From positions 1 through 42,965 of the forward strand of contig CAJXRM010000017.1 of NCBI GenBank assembly GCA_913059205.1: a stretch of 42,965 nucleotides of DNA. Reading direction: 5' to 3'. The notes under the pieces were generated by a model. It saw only the letters and a program-made list of their open reading frames with translations, searched no databases and was not told where the DNA came from. Source of the stretch: an uncultured Flavobacteriales bacterium (GTDB lineage Bacteria > Bacteroidota > Bacteroidia > Flavobacteriales_D > Crocinitomicaceae). How positions within the stretch are numbered: position 1 is the stretch's first letter; the number at the start of each line of letters is the position of its first letter. The position numbers and the translations under genes were made by a program. Shown piece by piece: positions 36,500-42,965 of the stretch.

Positions 36500-36532
36500 A
36501 ATTCGAGTGCTCCTTTAAGGAGTTCTCGAATT
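36500..36532 (+). terminator. Hairpin after the M43 protease gene
   Basis: AATTCGAGTGCTCC pairs with GGAGTTCTCGAATT across a TTTAA loop: a 14-base stem with two central mismatches. It lies 64 bases after the last stop codon. There is no long T run, so termination may be weak or bidirectional. It closes the second block of genes. Confidence 0.55.
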
Positions 36533-36705
36533 AATTGGGAGGTTTACCGAAAGCGGAAGGCTACATATGTATTTTGATTTTGACCAACTAATTCATAGAA
36601 AAAAAATAGTGACTTTTTTGAACAATTTGATGATAGGAAATAAATTGAAGTCTAACTTGTTTTAGATGCGAAAAGGTAATCAACAATGATTAAAAATATA
36701 TAATA

Positions 36706-37242
36706 ATGATAAGCAAAATACAGAATAATTTATTGACACTTTCAAATTTAATGAAAGAGTTTTTTTTACTGATATTCTTTTCGGTTATGGTTTTTGTAGG
36801 TATGAGTTATATTGACCATAAAGAAAATCAAAGCATATTGGTTACATTCTTAATTAGCTTTTCAATTTTAAAAGTTTACATATTGATATCTAAAACTTTG
36901 AAGAAAATGGAAAAATTGACAATGAACAATCATAAAATGAATCATGTTTTGCTTTTTTCGATTATTATTATATTTTTTATTAACATATCTTTTACTCTAG
37001 ACTATTTATGTGTTTCAGAAATCTATGCTGATTCTTTTACTGGGTTAAATCATGATCAGTCCTTGTTTCTTAGATTTTTTGATCTTCTCTATTTTAGTAT
37101 TGTAACTTTTACAACTGTTGGGTACGGTGACATAATTCCTTTTGGAAAAACAGTAAAACTATTAACAATACTAGAAATGACTACCGCATTTATAACAATT
37201 GTATTCATAATATCAAGATATACTAGAAATGGAAAAGAGTAA
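36706..37242 (+). CDS. Two-TM-type potassium channel
   Basis: 178 residues, with about four hydrophobic segments and the K+ selectivity filter TVGYGD at 137-142 in the pore loop, followed by a final helix (TAFITIVFIISRY). No cytoplasmic RCK domain is attached. It should be an inner-membrane potassium channel. Its end overlaps the start of the permease by 14 bp, so the two are coupled. A metal link is unclear; it may counterbalance ion flux. Confidence 0.88.
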   Translation: MISKIQNNLLTLSNLMKEFFLLIFFSVMVFVGMSYIDHKENQSILVTFLISFSILKVYILISKTLKKMEKLTMNNHKMNHVLLFSIIIIFFINISFTLDYLCVSEIYADSFTGLNHDQSLFLRFFDLLYFSIVTFTTVGYGDIIPFGKTVKLLTILEMTTAFITIVFIISRYTRNGKE

Positions 37243-38578
37243 TGTAGAAAAAGATAAAATATCACTCATCGGCTCTGTCTCATTGGGTACTGGGGTAATG
37301 ATTGGTGCAGGAATTTTTGTATTAATGGGGCAGATTGCTGAATTGGTAGGAAGCCTATTTCCTCTCGCTTTTGTGGCGGGTGCGATTGTTGTCGGATTCA
37401 GTTCATATTCATATGTGAAATTTTCAAATGCTTATCCTTCTTCTGGTGGTGTAGTCAAGTTTTTGACAAAATCATACGGACCAGGTACCGTTGCAGGTAC
37501 ATTTTCATTATTGATGTACGTGTCAATGGTTGTATCTGAAAGTTTAGTAGCAGGTACATTTGGAGCCTATACTTTACGATTATTTCCTGAACAGTATTCT
37601 GGTTATGCGTCTATTTTAGGTGTGATACTTCTTGCAGTTGCATACATAATTAATATTTCGGGAAATAAAATTATTGGAGCTACAGCAACATTTACCGCAA
37701 TTATAAAAGTTGCCGGAATTGCTATTCTCGCAATTTCTGGACTTGTAATTTCAGGATTACCTAACATCACAGGTGATTATATGAATAGTATCGATCAACA
37801 TTTTTCTAGTGAGTTTGCTTTTATTGCTGCATTAGCCTTGTCAATTTTAGCCTATAAAGGCTTTACGACCATAACTAACCAAGGAGGTGATATTTTAAAT
37901 CCTCATAAAAATGTTGGACGCTCTATTATCATTTCTATAGGTATATGCACCGTTATCTATGTAACACTGGCGTTATCAGTGGCAGGAGGTCTAAGTGTTT
38001 CCGAAATAATTGAAGCTAAAGATTATGCTTTAGCTGCCGCTGCAAAACCTATTTTTGGAAATTTAGGGTCAACACTTACAATTGTTTTAGCAATAGTAGC
38101 AACAGTTTCCGGAGTAATTGCTAGTGTTTATTCTGCCTCTAGAATGTTTAGCATGCTAAGTAGCATGAAGCAAGTGCCTGATATCAATAAAATAGGAAAA
38201 TTCAAAAAGCCAGCACTTATTTTCACTGTAAGTCTGGCTATTCTTTTAACTGTTTTCTTCGATTTAACTAGAATAGCTTCTTTAGGAGCGATCTTTTATT
38301 TAATAATGGATATTGCTATTCATTGGGGGTTAATCAGATACTTAAAAAAAGAGGTTAAGTTTAATCCGGTCATTCCTATAGTAGCAATAGTTATGGATGT
38401 TGTTGTTTTGTCAGCGTTTATTTATTTAAAATTTGTAAACGACCCATTCGTACTTATCGTTGCAGCCATTGGAATTCTTCTCATTGTTGTTTCAGAGCGA
38501 ATTTTCATGAAATTCCATACAGATAGTGAAGGAAAGATGAATATGGGAATGGATGATGATATGATGAAGAAGAGCTAA
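37229..38578 (+). CDS. APC-superfamily permease with Met-rich tail
   Basis: 449 residues with about 12 membrane helices. The helix-1 motif GVMIGAGIFVLMGQ matches the APC superfamily (amino acid/polyamine permeases). The C-terminus is unusual: HTDSEGKMNMGMDDDMMKKS has five Met and four Asp in a short cytoplasmic tail, like a soft-metal binding sequence. It is coupled to the K+ channel gene upstream. The substrate cannot be assigned: an amino acid is the default, but a metal-chelate role is possible. Confidence 0.82.
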   Translation: MEKSNVEKDKISLIGSVSLGTGVMIGAGIFVLMGQIAELVGSLFPLAFVAGAIVVGFSSYSYVKFSNAYPSSGGVVKFLTKSYGPGTVAGTFSLLMYVSMVVSESLVAGTFGAYTLRLFPEQYSGYASILGVILLAVAYIINISGNKIIGATATFTAIIKVAGIAILAISGLVISGLPNITGDYMNSIDQHFSSEFAFIAALALSILAYKGFTTITNQGGDILNPHKNVGRSIIISIGICTVIYVTLALSVAGGLSVSEIIEAKDYALAAAAKPIFGNLGSTLTIVLAIVATVSGVIASVYSASRMFSMLSSMKQVPDINKIGKFKKPALIFTVSLAILLTVFFDLTRIASLGAIFYLIMDIAIHWGLIRYLKKEVKFNPVIPIVAIVMDVVVLSAFIYLKFVNDPFVLIVAAIGILLIVVSERIFMKFHTDSEGKMNMGMDDDMMKKS

Positions 38579-38623
38579 TAAGCCTATCGTTAAATGTTGG
38601 GTAAGTATTTAAAATTAAGTGAT

Positions 38624-39202
38624 ATGAAACACTCGAAAGTTATAACTGAAGAATTTAAAATTAAAGGCATGATTTGCAGTCGTTGTCTAAAAGTTTTAAA
38701 TACAGAGTTGAAAGCTACAGGCGCAGAAATATTAGAAATAACTCTTGGAAAAATCGAAATTCGATTCAACCCTGAAAAGATTAGCCATGCACTTATTGAA
38801 AAAATTATACAGGAAAATGAATTTGAAATATTGTGGGATAAACAAAGTGTTTTAGCAGAGCAAACAAAACGTTGGATAATAACTTATCTCTGGAATACAG
38901 AGCAGCAAGAAAATTTATCTAACTATTTAACAAAGCGCTCAGCTAAGAGCTATGATGTTTTGAGTAAGAATTTTTCAAAAACATATGGTAAAACGATTGA
39001 ACGATACTGTATCCTTCTAAAAATAGAAAGGGTAAAAGAATTAATCGAAAATGAGGAATTGAATTTTACTGAAATAACCTATTTAATGGGCTATCAAAAT
39101 TTATCTGCACTTTCAAGACAGTTCAAAAGAGAAACAGGTATGACTTTGAAGGAATACAAAAATCTCGGCATCAGCCAACGTATTCCGATTGACAAATTAT
39201 GA
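38624..39202 (+). CDS. HMA-like domain fused to an AraC-type DNA-binding domain
   Basis: About 192 residues from this ATG; an in-frame ATG at 38594 would add ten residues. The N-terminal part is HMA-like with the motif KGMICSRC (Cys-x2-Cys), the middle (LAEQTKRWIITYLWN) is a linker, and the C-terminus is an AraC double helix-turn-helix (IENEELNFTEITYLMGYQNLSALSRQFKRETGM). This is a one-component metal sensor: metal binding at the HMA motif should alter DNA binding. Such proteins recur near metal genes in Bacteroidota. It may control the downstream set through the palindromes at 39268-39363. Confidence 0.85.
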   Translation: MKHSKVITEEFKIKGMICSRCLKVLNTELKATGAEILEITLGKIEIRFNPEKISHALIEKIIQENEFEILWDKQSVLAEQTKRWIITYLWNTEQQENLSNYLTKRSAKSYDVLSKNFSKTYGKTIERYCILLKIERVKELIENEELNFTEITYLMGYQNLSALSRQFKRETGMTLKEYKNLGISQRIPIDKL

Positions 39203-39267
39203 TAAGAAGAAAATTGAAAATGGTAATATTTATCATTTAGATAGTCGTACTCTTATATCGTAGTTTT

Positions 39268-39363
39268 TTATGCATACATACAAAAGCATAATGAGGTCAG
39301 CTTTAATTAAAGCTATAAAGATGAAATACATGATATTTATCATGTATTAGACTGTTGATAGTC
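39268..39363. promoter_or_regulatory. Palindrome array between the HMA-AraC gene and the HMA chaperone
   Basis: Within about 100 bases: TTATGC/GCATAA arms at 39268-39291, a perfect 16-base palindrome AGCTTTAATTAAAGCT at 39299-39314, a pair of perfect 10-base arms AATACATGAT and ATCATGTATT separated by ATTT at 39325-39348, and GACT/AGTC at 39350-39363. The core TGAT-N4-ATCA of the third is FNR/CRP-like. A TAnnTTTG box (TATATTTG, 39388-39395) lies downstream. Confidence 0.6.
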
Positions 39364-39387
39364 ATTTTCTCAACATGCGACTATGCG

Positions 39388-39395
39388 TATATTTG
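39388..39395 (+). promoter_or_regulatory. Possible -7 box for the HMA chaperone operon
   Basis: TATATTTG matches TAnnTTTG. It lies about 90 bases before the chaperone ATG. The strong palindrome at 39325-39348 would be centred near -63 relative to a start site just downstream, a place used by class I CRP/FNR-type activators. No -33 element is clear, which fits an activator-dependent promoter. Confidence 0.4.
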
Positions 39396-39483
39396 TATAT
39401 ACATAATTACCAGATGGTTATATGTTATAATAATTGACCTCTCGTTTTAAATGTTTAAGAATAAACCGTTAATAATAAAAAAT

Positions 39484-39759
39484 ATGAAAAGAGAATATCG
39501 AGTAACAGGAATGAGTTGTGAGGGATGTGTTAATGCTGTAAAAAAAGCATTATTAAATGTATCCAATGTTGACGCTGTTGAAGTGCAACTATCTCCCCCA
39601 ATTGCAGTTATTACTACTTCTACGGAAGTAAGTACTGCCGATCTGCAAGCGCAGATTTCAAAGTCGGGAAATTACACTATTGTGGAATCAATTCAAAATA
39701 GTCAATCTGAAAAAGAAAATCAGGAAAATAAAAAAGATAAAAATTGTTGTTGCGGTTAG
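39484..39759 (+). CDS. HMA-domain metallochaperone with Cys-rich tail
   Basis: 91 residues from the ATG giving MKREYRV; an earlier in-frame ATG at 39451 adds non-homologous residues. HMA fold with GMSCEGC (Cys12, Cys15). The C-terminal extension is Gln/Lys-rich and ends NCCCG, an extra soft-metal site. No signal peptide, so it is cytoplasmic and CopZ-like. It opens the third metal block. The tri-Cys end is unusual for CopZ and could anchor metal for hand-over. Confidence 0.85.
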   Translation: MKREYRVTGMSCEGCVNAVKKALLNVSNVDAVEVQLSPPIAVITTSTEVSTADLQAQISKSGNYTIVESIQNSQSEKENQENKKDKNCCCG

Positions 39760-39884
39760 TGAGAACTGCGATCTTTTCTTCAATAAAGAATTTTACTGTT
39801 TGAATCACAAGAATTAAAATGGGTAACAGCACAACTGAAAGCCGGGCAACAGCGGAACTGAAGAACAAATAAAAATAATCGAAT

Positions 39885-40109
39885 ATGTTTTACAATGGTC
39901 ATCACTTATGGGGAATGCACTTAGTCTGGTGGTTCGTCTGGTTATTATTAATTTTTTGGATTTTCGCAATTCCTTACGAAGTTCCAGGACAAAGAAAGAA
40001 AAAGGATACTCCTTTAGATATACTAAAGAAACGGTTTGCCGCTGGTGAAATCAGTAAAGAAGAATTTGAGGAAAACAAAAAAGTTCTTGAGCAGAACCCA
40101 ACTAAATAA
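39885..40109 (+). CDS. Small membrane protein with SHOCT domain
   Basis: 74 residues. A His-containing start (NGHHLWGMHLVWW) leads into one membrane helix, then a SHOCT domain (DTPLDILKKRFAAGEISKEEFEENKKVLEQ). SHOCT proteins are small, often regulatory or oligomerising, and this one-helix form is common beside copper genes. The His/Met/Trp-rich start might face the periplasm. Function is unknown. Confidence 0.82.
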   Translation: MFYNGHHLWGMHLVWWFVWLLLIFWIFAIPYEVPGQRKKKDTPLDILKKRFAAGEISKEEFEENKKVLEQNPTK

Positions 40110-40131
40110 TCATTATCCTAAAAATAAATTT

Positions 40132-40608
40132 ATGAAAACATTAAAGAAAATCACCTTTATTTTTTTAGCAACCCTATTAACAGGAGTTGCACAAGCGCAA
40201 GATAAAGATGTAGAAGCAGTACTAAATGACCCTGCGAAACAAGATCAATTTATCGCTGCACTGGTAAAAGACCATCAGTTGATGAAAAAGTTTAGCGAAA
40301 AGATGTTGCAAAATGACCATGCTTTAGGTATGGTAGTTGATGCTGCTCTTCAAAGAGCGCAAAACGACTCAGTAATTGCAAAAAATATCGCTGAAATGGT
40401 TGGGAAGTATCATGCCGTATCCCTTGTGTTTGTTGATCATATTATTGCCGTTGCAGAGGAAATCCCTGAAATGAGTAATGAAATATGCACTGATTTAATG
40501 GAGCATGATGAAATGAAGAAAAATATGTGTACGCACATGAAACAAGAAGAAAAGAAGAGTGGAATGGGTTGTTGTAGCATGAGTGAAGGTGAAGGAAAGA
40601 AGAAATAA
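40132..40608 (+). CDS. Secreted Met/His/Cys-rich protein, paralog A
   Basis: 158 residues from the ATG giving MKTLKKITF; the longer frame overlaps the SHOCT gene. Signal peptide (VAQAQ). Helical, with NDHALGMVVD at 61-70, a run ICTDLMEHDEMKKNMCTHM (119-136) and GCCSM near the end. The same three landmarks occur in order in the next gene's product, so the two are tandem duplicates. Met, His and Cys clustering suggests copper or another soft metal in the periplasm. I do not recognise a named family. Confidence 0.65.
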   Translation: MKTLKKITFIFLATLLTGVAQAQDKDVEAVLNDPAKQDQFIAALVKDHQLMKKFSEKMLQNDHALGMVVDAALQRAQNDSVIAKNIAEMVGKYHAVSLVFVDHIIAVAEEIPEMSNEICTDLMEHDEMKKNMCTHMKQEEKKSGMGCCSMSEGEGKKK

Positions 40609-40640
40609 CAAATATTAATTAAACTTAAAATCATTATAAA

Positions 40641-41093
40641 ATGAAAAAGACAATCAAATACGTAACAGGATTGGTAATAGCCGGAACTCTTTTAACCGCT
40701 TGTTCTCAAAAACAAGAACCACAATCCCTTGAAGCCATGCTTAAAGATTCCAAGCAGCAGGAAAAGGTTTTGACCATGATGGCTGAAAATCATGACTTAT
40801 CAAGCAAGTATGTTAATAAAATGATGGAAAATGATCATGCAACAGGAATGATGGTAGACAAGTTGGTGAAGGCAGCTTCAGAAGATAGTGTATTGGCAGG
40901 AAAACTTAGTGATATGATTACGAAATTTCCTGAGTTGATGTTATTGACAACACACCATTTTATGCCAATCATTAACGAAAATGCAAACATGAGTGATGGG
41001 TTTTGCGATCATGCAATGGAGCATTCTAATATTGCGGAAGGTATGTGTGAAAAAATGCAGGACAACAAAGAAATGAGCTGTTGCGCAAAATAA
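40641..41093 (+). CDS. Met/His/Cys-rich lipoprotein, paralog B
   Basis: 150 residues, signal peptide with lipobox (LLTAC, Cys21). Landmarks shared with paralog A: NDHATGMMVD at 64-73, FCDHAMEHSN...MCEKM (121-139) and terminal SCCAK. Paralog A lacks the lipobox, so one copy is soluble and the other membrane-anchored, possibly a relay pair. Mature length and spacing of the Cys and His are nearly the same in both. No known family comes to mind. Confidence 0.65.
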   Translation: MKKTIKYVTGLVIAGTLLTACSQKQEPQSLEAMLKDSKQQEKVLTMMAENHDLSSKYVNKMMENDHATGMMVDKLVKAASEDSVLAGKLSDMITKFPELMLLTTHHFMPIINENANMSDGFCDHAMEHSNIAEGMCEKMQDNKEMSCCAK

Positions 41094-41136
41094 GATAAGC
41101 AATAATTCTATTTTAGAAACAAATACTTTTTGAACT

Positions 41137-41427
41137 ATGAAAAAGGAAATACGGGATTATGAAGTGTTAGCAGAAAAATTTAAAACTATTGGACATCCAG
41201 TTCGATTAGCGATGCTGAATTTACTTTATACCTGCGATTCCTCCAAATTAACAGTGAAAAGTATCTATGAAACTTTAAAACTAGACCAACCATGCGCATC
41301 AAGACATTTAAATATTATGCGAAAAAGTGGAATATTGGAAAGAGTCCAAGAAGGTGTAAACACCTTTTATTGTCTGTGTTTTAATGACCCTCAGGTTAGA
41401 TGTATAACCAAATGCTTTGACAAGTAA
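41137..41427 (+). CDS. Small ArsR-like winged-helix regulator with Cys-rich C-terminus
   Basis: 96 residues. ArsR fold: KFKTIGHPVRLAMLNLLY, then recognition helix LDQPCASRHLNIMRKSGIL and wing VQEGVNTFYCL. Cys lie in the recognition-helix region (PCASRH) and in the tail (CLCFNDPQVRCITKCF), giving a possible metal or thiol site of a different type from the CadC-like repressor at 18336. It sits inside the third block and may regulate it. Confidence 0.75.
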   Translation: MKKEIRDYEVLAEKFKTIGHPVRLAMLNLLYTCDSSKLTVKSIYETLKLDQPCASRHLNIMRKSGILERVQEGVNTFYCLCFNDPQVRCITKCFDK

Positions 41428-41484
41428 TTTTTTGAAAAATTGCATGTAAGTATCCTTATAGTTGAATAATTAAAATTAAACAAA

Positions 41485-41715
41485 ATGAAAAATCACGTAG
41501 TTTGGATGATTGTTGGTTGCGGACTCCCTCTGTTACTTATATTTTTTGCACCAGCATTAGGTATTAGTGGAAACGTATCCCTTTTTATTTTCATCGTCGC
41601 CATGTTTGCTTGTCATTTACTGATGCCTATGCATCATGGAGGGCACAATCACGGCTCTCAAGAAAAACATTCTGAAACAACTAAAAATAAAATCAATGAA
41701 ACACATAAACATTAA
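41485..41715 (+). CDS. Small membrane protein with His-rich tail (DUF2933-like)
   Basis: 76 residues. Two hydrophobic segments (VWMIVGCGLPLLLIFFAPALG and VSLFIFIVAMFACHLLM), then a His cluster PMHHGGHNHG and a terminal NETHKH. It resembles DUF2933-type small membrane proteins found with copper and silver genes. The next gene begins inside its last codons (20 bp overlap), so they are coupled. Confidence 0.7.
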   Translation: MKNHVVWMIVGCGLPLLLIFFAPALGISGNVSLFIFIVAMFACHLLMPMHHGGHNHGSQEKHSETTKNKINETHKH

Positions 41716-41968
41716 AAAATTTGGATTGGCTTTTGGCTTAACAGGAGCTCTACTCTATCTTGGTTGCGCATTTTCAATGATTACTGTTGGACACGCCGGT
41801 ACTGTTAAACTATTTAACAGTCTGTTACACGGATTAGACGTCACATCTGTCATTCGCATGGATGTCCCACTTTGGGAAGCAGGAATAGGATTAATAGAGA
41901 CTTTTATTATCGGGTGGTTAATAGGGGCTTGCATTGCTGCTTTTTATAATGTTTCGCTAAAAAAATAA
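41696..41968 (+). CDS. DUF5676-type membrane protein
   Basis: 90 residues from the ATG giving MKHINIKKFGLAFG; the longer frame is out of register with the previous gene's tail. Two membrane segments: FGLTGALLYLGCAFSMI and GIGLIETFIIGWLIGACIAAFYN, with a short connecting region. This matches the DUF5676 family of small membrane proteins, often beside metal or copper genes. The role is unknown. Confidence 0.75.
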   Translation: MKHINIKKFGLAFGLTGALLYLGCAFSMITVGHAGTVKLFNSLLHGLDVTSVIRMDVPLWEAGIGLIETFIIGWLIGACIAAFYNVSLKK

Positions 41969-41972
41969 TATC

Positions 41973-42404
41973 ATGGAAAACGAATTAAAAAAATTGTCGG
42001 CTTACGAAAAAGAACTTCTTTTAAAAGCTCCTGTGTTACTATCGATACTAGCATCAAGTACAGACCATAAAGTAGATCGTAAAGAAAAAAAGGAAGCTAT
42101 AGAATTGTCACATCTAAGAACCTTTACCTCGCCACCTATGCTTCAAGATTTTTATAAAGAAGTAGAATTGGGATTTAAAACAAACCTGGAAGAATTACTT
42201 TTAAAATATGAACCATTTGATGAGGCAAAACAAGGTTTAATAAAGTTAGAGATCAAAAATATTTACACTATTCTTCAAAAATTAGATCATGATTTTGCAA
42301 ATGATTTAAAAATGAGCTTAGAAAGCTATGGAAAACATGTGGCTAATGTACATGTGAAATTTACTGATTTTTTCGATTTCAATAACTTCACAACTTTCAA
42401 TTAG
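41973..42404 (+). CDS. Conserved all-helical cytoplasmic protein, TerB-like (unrecognised)
   Basis: 143 residues, no signal peptide, largely alpha-helical (LSAYEKELLLKAPVLLSILASSTDHKVDRKEKKEAIELSHL). The start, with a helix, acidic/basic turn (DHKVDRKEK) and second helix, recalls the TerB/tellurite-type fold, but I cannot confirm that. It starts 4 bp after the DUF5676 gene, so it belongs to the same operon. No catalytic or metal motif is evident. Confidence 0.55.
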   Translation: MENELKKLSAYEKELLLKAPVLLSILASSTDHKVDRKEKKEAIELSHLRTFTSPPMLQDFYKEVELGFKTNLEELLLKYEPFDEAKQGLIKLEIKNIYTILQKLDHDFANDLKMSLESYGKHVANVHVKFTDFFDFNNFTTFN

Positions 42405-42434
42405 AATGAGTTATTCAGGAAATTTCTAAAAAAA

Positions 42435-42917
42435 ATGAAAATGCAAATAACAAAATTAATTTTTTCAAGAGTTACAATATCATTATTATTAATACTTGGA
42501 GCTTGTAGTAACAACGAACATGAAGACTATTCTCATGAACATCATGAAGATATGAGCCACGCGTCTTCATTAGAAGAAGAAAACCATTCTGAAATGGAAA
42601 GAGAGAAAAGCATTCATAAAGAACACGATGCAATTCAGGATAAATTCGCACATCAAGATATTATCATTCTTGATATACCCTATCAACTTGAAAAGGCTGA
42701 GAAAGAAAAGTTTCAGCAAATTATAGAAGCATATCTAAATATGAAAAATTTATTAGTTGTTGATGATCTCGAAAAAATTGACAATTCGATTTCAGTAATG
42801 AAAGAAAAAGTAAATAGTGTAAGCTGGCAATTGTTTAAAGATGGAGGAAAAAAAGCATGGAAGCAGCATGCTGAATTATATAACACTAAGCTAGATGAAA
42901 TGGCACATGTAGAAGGA
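42435..42917 (+). CDS. His-rich DUF3347 lipoprotein, truncated by the contig end
   Basis: About 161 true residues. Signal peptide with lipobox (LGACS, Cys24), His-rich linker (HEDYSHEHHEDMSH), then a DUF3347-type helical domain (FQQIIEAYLNMKNLLVVDDLEKIDN...). The frame continues past 42917 only because adapter sequence follows, giving a false GLSLIHI end. The conserved Cys-Pro-Met block near the DUF3347 C-terminus is missing, so the gene is incomplete here. It is a third DUF3347 protein in this window. Confidence 0.8.
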
Positions 42918-42965
42918 CTGTCTCTTATACACATCTGACGCTGCCGACGATCTACTCTGTGTAGA
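42918..42965 (+). other. Nextera sequencing adapter remnant (assembly artefact)
   Basis: The sequence from 42918 reads CTGTCTCTTATACACATCT, the transposase mosaic end, followed by GACGCTGCCGACGA, then an 8-base index (TCTACTCT) and GTGTAGA, the start of the P5 primer. This is untrimmed Illumina Nextera adapter, not genomic DNA. Any reading frame that ends here is false in its last codons. Confidence 0.97.

Noticed and set aside
36540-36566. Possible third, inverted copy of the repeat flanking IetAS (GAAAGCGG)
   Set aside because: Only eight bases match the reverse complement of GAAGACCGCTTTTCC, with no TTGCAA at the expected distance. Chance is likely.
39819-39872. Short open frame MGNSTTESRATAELKNK
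   Set aside because: 17 residues with no metal motif or signal peptide. The region also has a near repeat (AACAGC..AACTGAA twice), which explains it better.
1-42965. CRISPR array, insertion sequence or integrase
   Set aside because: No regularly spaced repeats and no transposase or integrase frame was seen on either strand.

Overview
The window is AT-rich Bacteroidota DNA, most likely from a Flavobacteriales-type organism. Three secreted hydrolases carry C-terminal type IX secretion (T9SS) sorting domains, several promoters match the Bacteroidota TAnnTTTG box, Shine-Dalgarno sites are weak, and families almost confined to this phylum are present (HYC_CC_PP, DUF3347 fused to an RND adaptor, an RND pump fused to its outer-membrane factor, HMA-AraC regulators). 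It is one end of an assembled contig: the last 48 bases are Nextera sequencing adapter, not genome.

Layout. (1) 1-361 is a non-coding, repeat-rich contig end. (2) 362-3886 (minus strand) holds a two-gene IetAS-type anti-phage / toxin-antitoxin module: AAA+ ATPase IetA and subtilisin-like protease IetS, bracketed by two related direct repeats. (3) 4172-7026 (plus) is a compact operon of a di-haem oxidoreductase lipoprotein, a Rieske protein and an outer-membrane porin-like barrel. (4) 7050-18692 (minus) is a Zn/Cd/Hg-type block: isoprenylcysteine-methyltransferase-like enzyme, Zn/Cd P-type ATPase, a T9SS M28 peptidase, two His-rich small proteins, CzcB-like adaptor, a CzcA pump fused to an outer-membrane factor, a His-rich secreted protein, a GDCCVxC protein, MerTP and a CadC-like ArsR repressor with a palindromic operator. 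(5) From 18935 onward everything is on the plus strand and looks copper/silver directed: HYC_CC_PP protein, CusA with the complete Met triad, TolC-type factor, DUF3347 lipoprotein, a CotH-type T9SS protein, haem-binding protein, CopA, CusB with HMBD and DUF3347, two more small metal-binding secreted proteins, an HMA protein, a TlpA thioredoxin and an M43 metalloprotease. (6) 36706-42917 is a third set: K+ channel, APC permease, HMA-AraC regulator, a strongly palindromic intergenic region, HMA chaperone, SHOCT protein, two tandem Met/His/Cys-rich paralogs, a second ArsR-like regulator, His-tailed and DUF5676 membrane proteins, a conserved helical protein and a truncated DUF3347 lipoprotein.

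Together the genes form a layered metal-handling island: inner-membrane P-type ATPases move metal out of the cytoplasm, periplasmic HMA, HMBD, DUF3347 and His-tailed proteins bind and relay it, and two tripartite RND systems expel it across the outer membrane, one Zn/Cd-like and one Cu/Ag-like by their Met-triad residues. At least seven proteins end in a His-x-His tail. The least described parts are the His-rich micro-proteins at 10943-11044 and 12325-12474, the tandem paralogs at 40132-41093, the possible proteolytic release of the fused outer-membrane factor, and the palindrome array upstream of the third set.
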